Positions 6,252 to 7,727 of a stretch of DNA of 7,727 bases are shown here, piece by piece. The notes below the pieces were generated by a model. It had not been told where the DNA came from. It searched no databases and saw only the letters and a program-made list of their open reading frames with translations. A program made the translations under genes and the position numbers. Every line of letters begins with the position of its first letter. The first letter of the stretch is position 1. Origin of the DNA: Deltaproteobacteria bacterium (GTDB lineage Bacteria; Myxococcota_A; UBA796; UBA2385); the NCBI GenBank assembly GCA_015489145.1, contig WGAH01000511.1, positions 1 through 7,727 of the forward strand. Reading direction: 5' to 3'.

Positions 6252-6647
6252 TCAGCCCTCGCCGAAGCACAAGGCGTAGGGCCGGGCGAGGGCGCGCTCC
6301 AGCTCGACCAGGCCGAAGCCGCGGCCGAGGCGTACCCACTCGCGGCCGCCGAACCACGCGACGACGGTGGGGGCGGCGAGGATGCGGTGCCGGTGGATCG
6401 CCTCGGGGTGCGCGGCCACGTCGAGAACGGCGAAGCGCGCCCGGGGGAAGCGGCGCGCCGCCAGCTCGGCCACCTGGGGCTGGAGCACGGTGCAGATGCT
6501 GCACGAGGGCTGGGCGAACCAGGCGATCACGGCGTCGTGCTCGTCGACGAGGCGCGCGAGGCCGTCGGGATCGGTGCGGGCCGCCTCCGCGAGGGCCTCG
6601 CCGTCGAGGCGCGGAAGGGCGGCGTCGGGGGCGGAAGGCGCGAGCAT
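6252..6647 (-). CDS. thioredoxin-fold protein with CSIC redox motif
   Basis: Small cytoplasmic thioredoxin-like protein of 131 residues. The redox-active motif is WFAQPSCSICTVLQP (43-57; C49, C52) and the cis-proline loop is APTVVAWF (92-99; P93). No signal peptide or membrane segment is visible in the chosen form. The first 25-30 residues form a small extension before the thioredoxin fold. I chose ATG at 6647 because AGGAGG lies 4 nt upstream. An in-frame ATG at 6722 adds 25 Arg/Gly-rich residues that look like translated non-coding sequence. An extra cysteine, C127, lies near the C-terminus. The gene is on the hydrogenase strand, 177 bp upstream of hydB, and could be co-transcribed or independent. 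The HyaE/HupG hydrogenase chaperones are also thioredoxin-like but lack a CxxC, so this is not an obvious member of that group. Possible roles are disulfide reduction or thiol protection of hydrogenase subunits; the specific substrate is unknown. Confidence 0.85.
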   Translation of the reverse strand: MLAPSAPDAALPRLDGEALAEAARTDPDGLARLVDEHDAVIAWFAQPSCSICTVLQPQVAELAARRFPRARFAVLDVAAHPEAIHRHRILAAPTVVAWFGGREWVRLGRGFGLVELERALARPYALCFGEG

Positions 6648-6766
6648 GGGACCTCCTCGGGCCCGCCGGTCTACCCGGAACCCGGCCCGCCGGCACCCCC
6701 GCCGCCCCCGTTGTCGCCGCATCGTGACCGGAAGCAGGGGCGCGGGCCGGCCGCCGGCGCTATGGG
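6648..6766. promoter_or_regulatory. divergent intergenic region between thioredoxin-like and propeller genes
   Basis: About 119 bp separate the two divergent start codons, so promoters for both should lie here. The sequence is extremely GC-rich and I cannot identify reliable -35/-10 boxes. Two near-identical 12-mers (6658-6669 and 6682-6693, 11 of 12 bases the same, 24 bp apart) are present but are weak evidence against this background. Confidence 0.3.
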
Positions 6767-7727
6767 ATGCGGGTCCCGACGACGGACCCCGCCGTGCACC
6801 TCCTCCTCGCCGCCATCCTGGCCGCCCCCGTCGCCCGGGCCGAGACGTTGGCCCGTTCCGTCCCGGCGCGCCCCGGCGCCGTCGCCTGGTCGGCCGACGG
6901 CGAGACCCTGGCCTTCGTCGCCGACGCCTCCCTGCACCTCGTGCCGGCCGCCGGCGGCCCCGCCCGCGACCTCGCGATCCCCGCCGCCTTCGTCGACTGG
7001 GCCCCCGCCCGCTCGCTCCTGGTGGTCGACCCCGACGGCGCCGTGCGCCGCGTCGACCCCGACTCCGGCGCGGCCCGGCCCTGGCCCGCGCCGGGTCCCG
7101 CCCTCGCCGCGCGCTGGTTCCTGCCCGACCGGGTCGCCGTCGCCGTCGAGGCCTCGGCCGAGCCCTCGCGCTTCGGCGTGCTCACGCGCTTCGCCGTCGA
7201 CCGCCTCGACGGCCGCCGCGCCGAGCGCCTGGCGGAGTGGACGCCGGTGGTCCCCCTGGCCCGGGCCGACGCCGACCCGACCTGGGGCTGGCTCGCCGCC
7301 GCCCCCCACCCGGTCCTGCCGGCCTTCGTCGCCCCGCTCTACAGCGACCCCCCGGCGGTGCCCCCAGCCGTGCGCTTCCTCGCCGTGGACCTGGTGACCG
7401 GCGAGGCCGTCGAGCTGCTCCGGGCCTGGGGCGAGCGCCCCTCCAACGCCGCCGCCTGGTCGCGGGACGGCGCGGTGGCGGCCCTCTCCGACGACGCCGG
7501 GGCGCTGATCCTGGTGGAGGCGACCTCCGGGGAGGCGCGCGGCGTCGACCTCCCCGGCCGCTGGCCCGCCTGGAGCCCCGCCGCCGACGCGCTGTTCTGG
7601 GGCGGCCGGGTCCTCGACGGCACGGGCCGCACGCTCGCCCGCGCGAGCCGCCGCGCCGACGCCTTCGCCGCCTGGTCGCCGGACGGGACGCGCCTGGCGG
7701 TGGTGGAGCGCGGGCGAGCGTGCGGCC
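6767..7727 (+). CDS. exported TolB/WD40-like beta-propeller protein (partial, 3' end beyond window)
   Basis: An open frame of 320 codons runs without a stop to the right edge. The N-terminus looks like a Sec signal peptide: hydrophobic LLLAAILAAPVA followed by a possible ARA|ET cleavage site near residue 25, suggesting a periplasmic or secreted product. No lipobox cysteine is visible. The mature part has PD40-like blades marked by AWSADGETLAF (40-50), DWAPARSLLVV (77-87), AWSRDGAVAAL (230-240), AWSPAADALFW (268-278) and AWSPDGTRLAV (302-312). The recurring Trp residues at 41, 78, 117, 231, 269 and 303 are roughly 34-39 residues apart where consecutive. This resembles TolB C-terminal propellers, but no TolB N-terminal domain or enzyme motif is seen, so function is unknown. 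Start choice is uncertain: ATG at 6767 has no clear Shine-Dalgarno, and GTG at 6794 would give a shorter signal peptide. It is divergent from the hydrogenase locus and probably unrelated to it. Confidence 0.8.
   Translation, partial: MRVPTTDPAVHLLLAAILAAPVARAETLARSVPARPGAVAWSADGETLAFVADASLHLVPAAGGPARDLAIPAAFVDWAPARSLLVVDPDGAVRRVDPDSGAARPWPAPGPALAARWFLPDRVAVAVEASAEPSRFGVLTRFAVDRLDGRRAERLAEWTPVVPLARADADPTWGWLAAAPHPVLPAFVAPLYSDPPAVPPAVRFLAVDLVTGEAVELLRAWGERPSNAAAWSRDGAVAALSDDAGALILVEATSGEARGVDLPGRWPAWSPAADALFWGGRVLDGTGRTLARASRRADAFAAWSPDGTRLAVVERGRACG

Noticed and set aside
1..7727. CRISPR arrays, tRNA or rRNA genes, insertion sequences
   Set aside because: No regular repeat-spacer pattern, no recognisable RNA gene, and no transposase or terminal inverted repeats were seen.

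Overview
This very GC-rich window (about three quarters G+C by eye) holds a minus-strand locus for a cytoplasmic NAD(P)-linked [NiFe] hydrogenase of the group 3b / sulfhydrogenase type, plus part of an unrelated divergent gene. The four structural genes lie in the order hydB-hydG-hydD-hydA, known from Pyrococcus sulfhydrogenases and many bacterial group 3b enzymes. GC content and style suggest a high-GC bacterium, perhaps a proteobacterium or myxobacterium-like lineage. That is a weak inference, because no RNA gene or taxonomic marker is present.

Layout, reading the minus strand from right to left. A small thioredoxin-fold protein with a CSIC motif (6647..6252) is followed by a 177-bp gap with two inverted repeats. 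Then comes a tight cascade of overlapping genes: hydB (iron-sulfur electron-transfer subunit, 6074..4986), hydG (FAD/NAD(P)/[2Fe-2S] subunit, 4989..4156), hydD (small subunit, 4156..3371), hydA (large NiFe subunit, GTG start, 3374..2073), and a long open frame from 2076 to the left edge. That last frame has no stop in 692 codons. It encodes an HycI/HybD-type hydrogenase maturation protease joined in frame to HypF, the carbamoyltransferase that starts synthesis of the Fe-bound CN ligands. The HypF C-terminus lies beyond the window.

On the plus strand, from about 6767 to the right edge, is the start of an exported TolB/WD40-like beta-propeller protein, transcribed divergently from the thioredoxin-like gene. 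It marks the probable right border of the hydrogenase locus.

How the genes work together: HydA and HydD form the H2-activating core. HydB relays electrons through iron-sulfur clusters, and HydG exchanges them with NAD(P)H. The fusion protein would serve maturation twice: its HypF half helps make the cyanide ligands, and its protease half removes the 8-residue HydA tail after nickel insertion. Joining the first and last enzymes of the maturation pathway in one chain is the most unusual thing seen here. The frame was read codon by codon over its full length.
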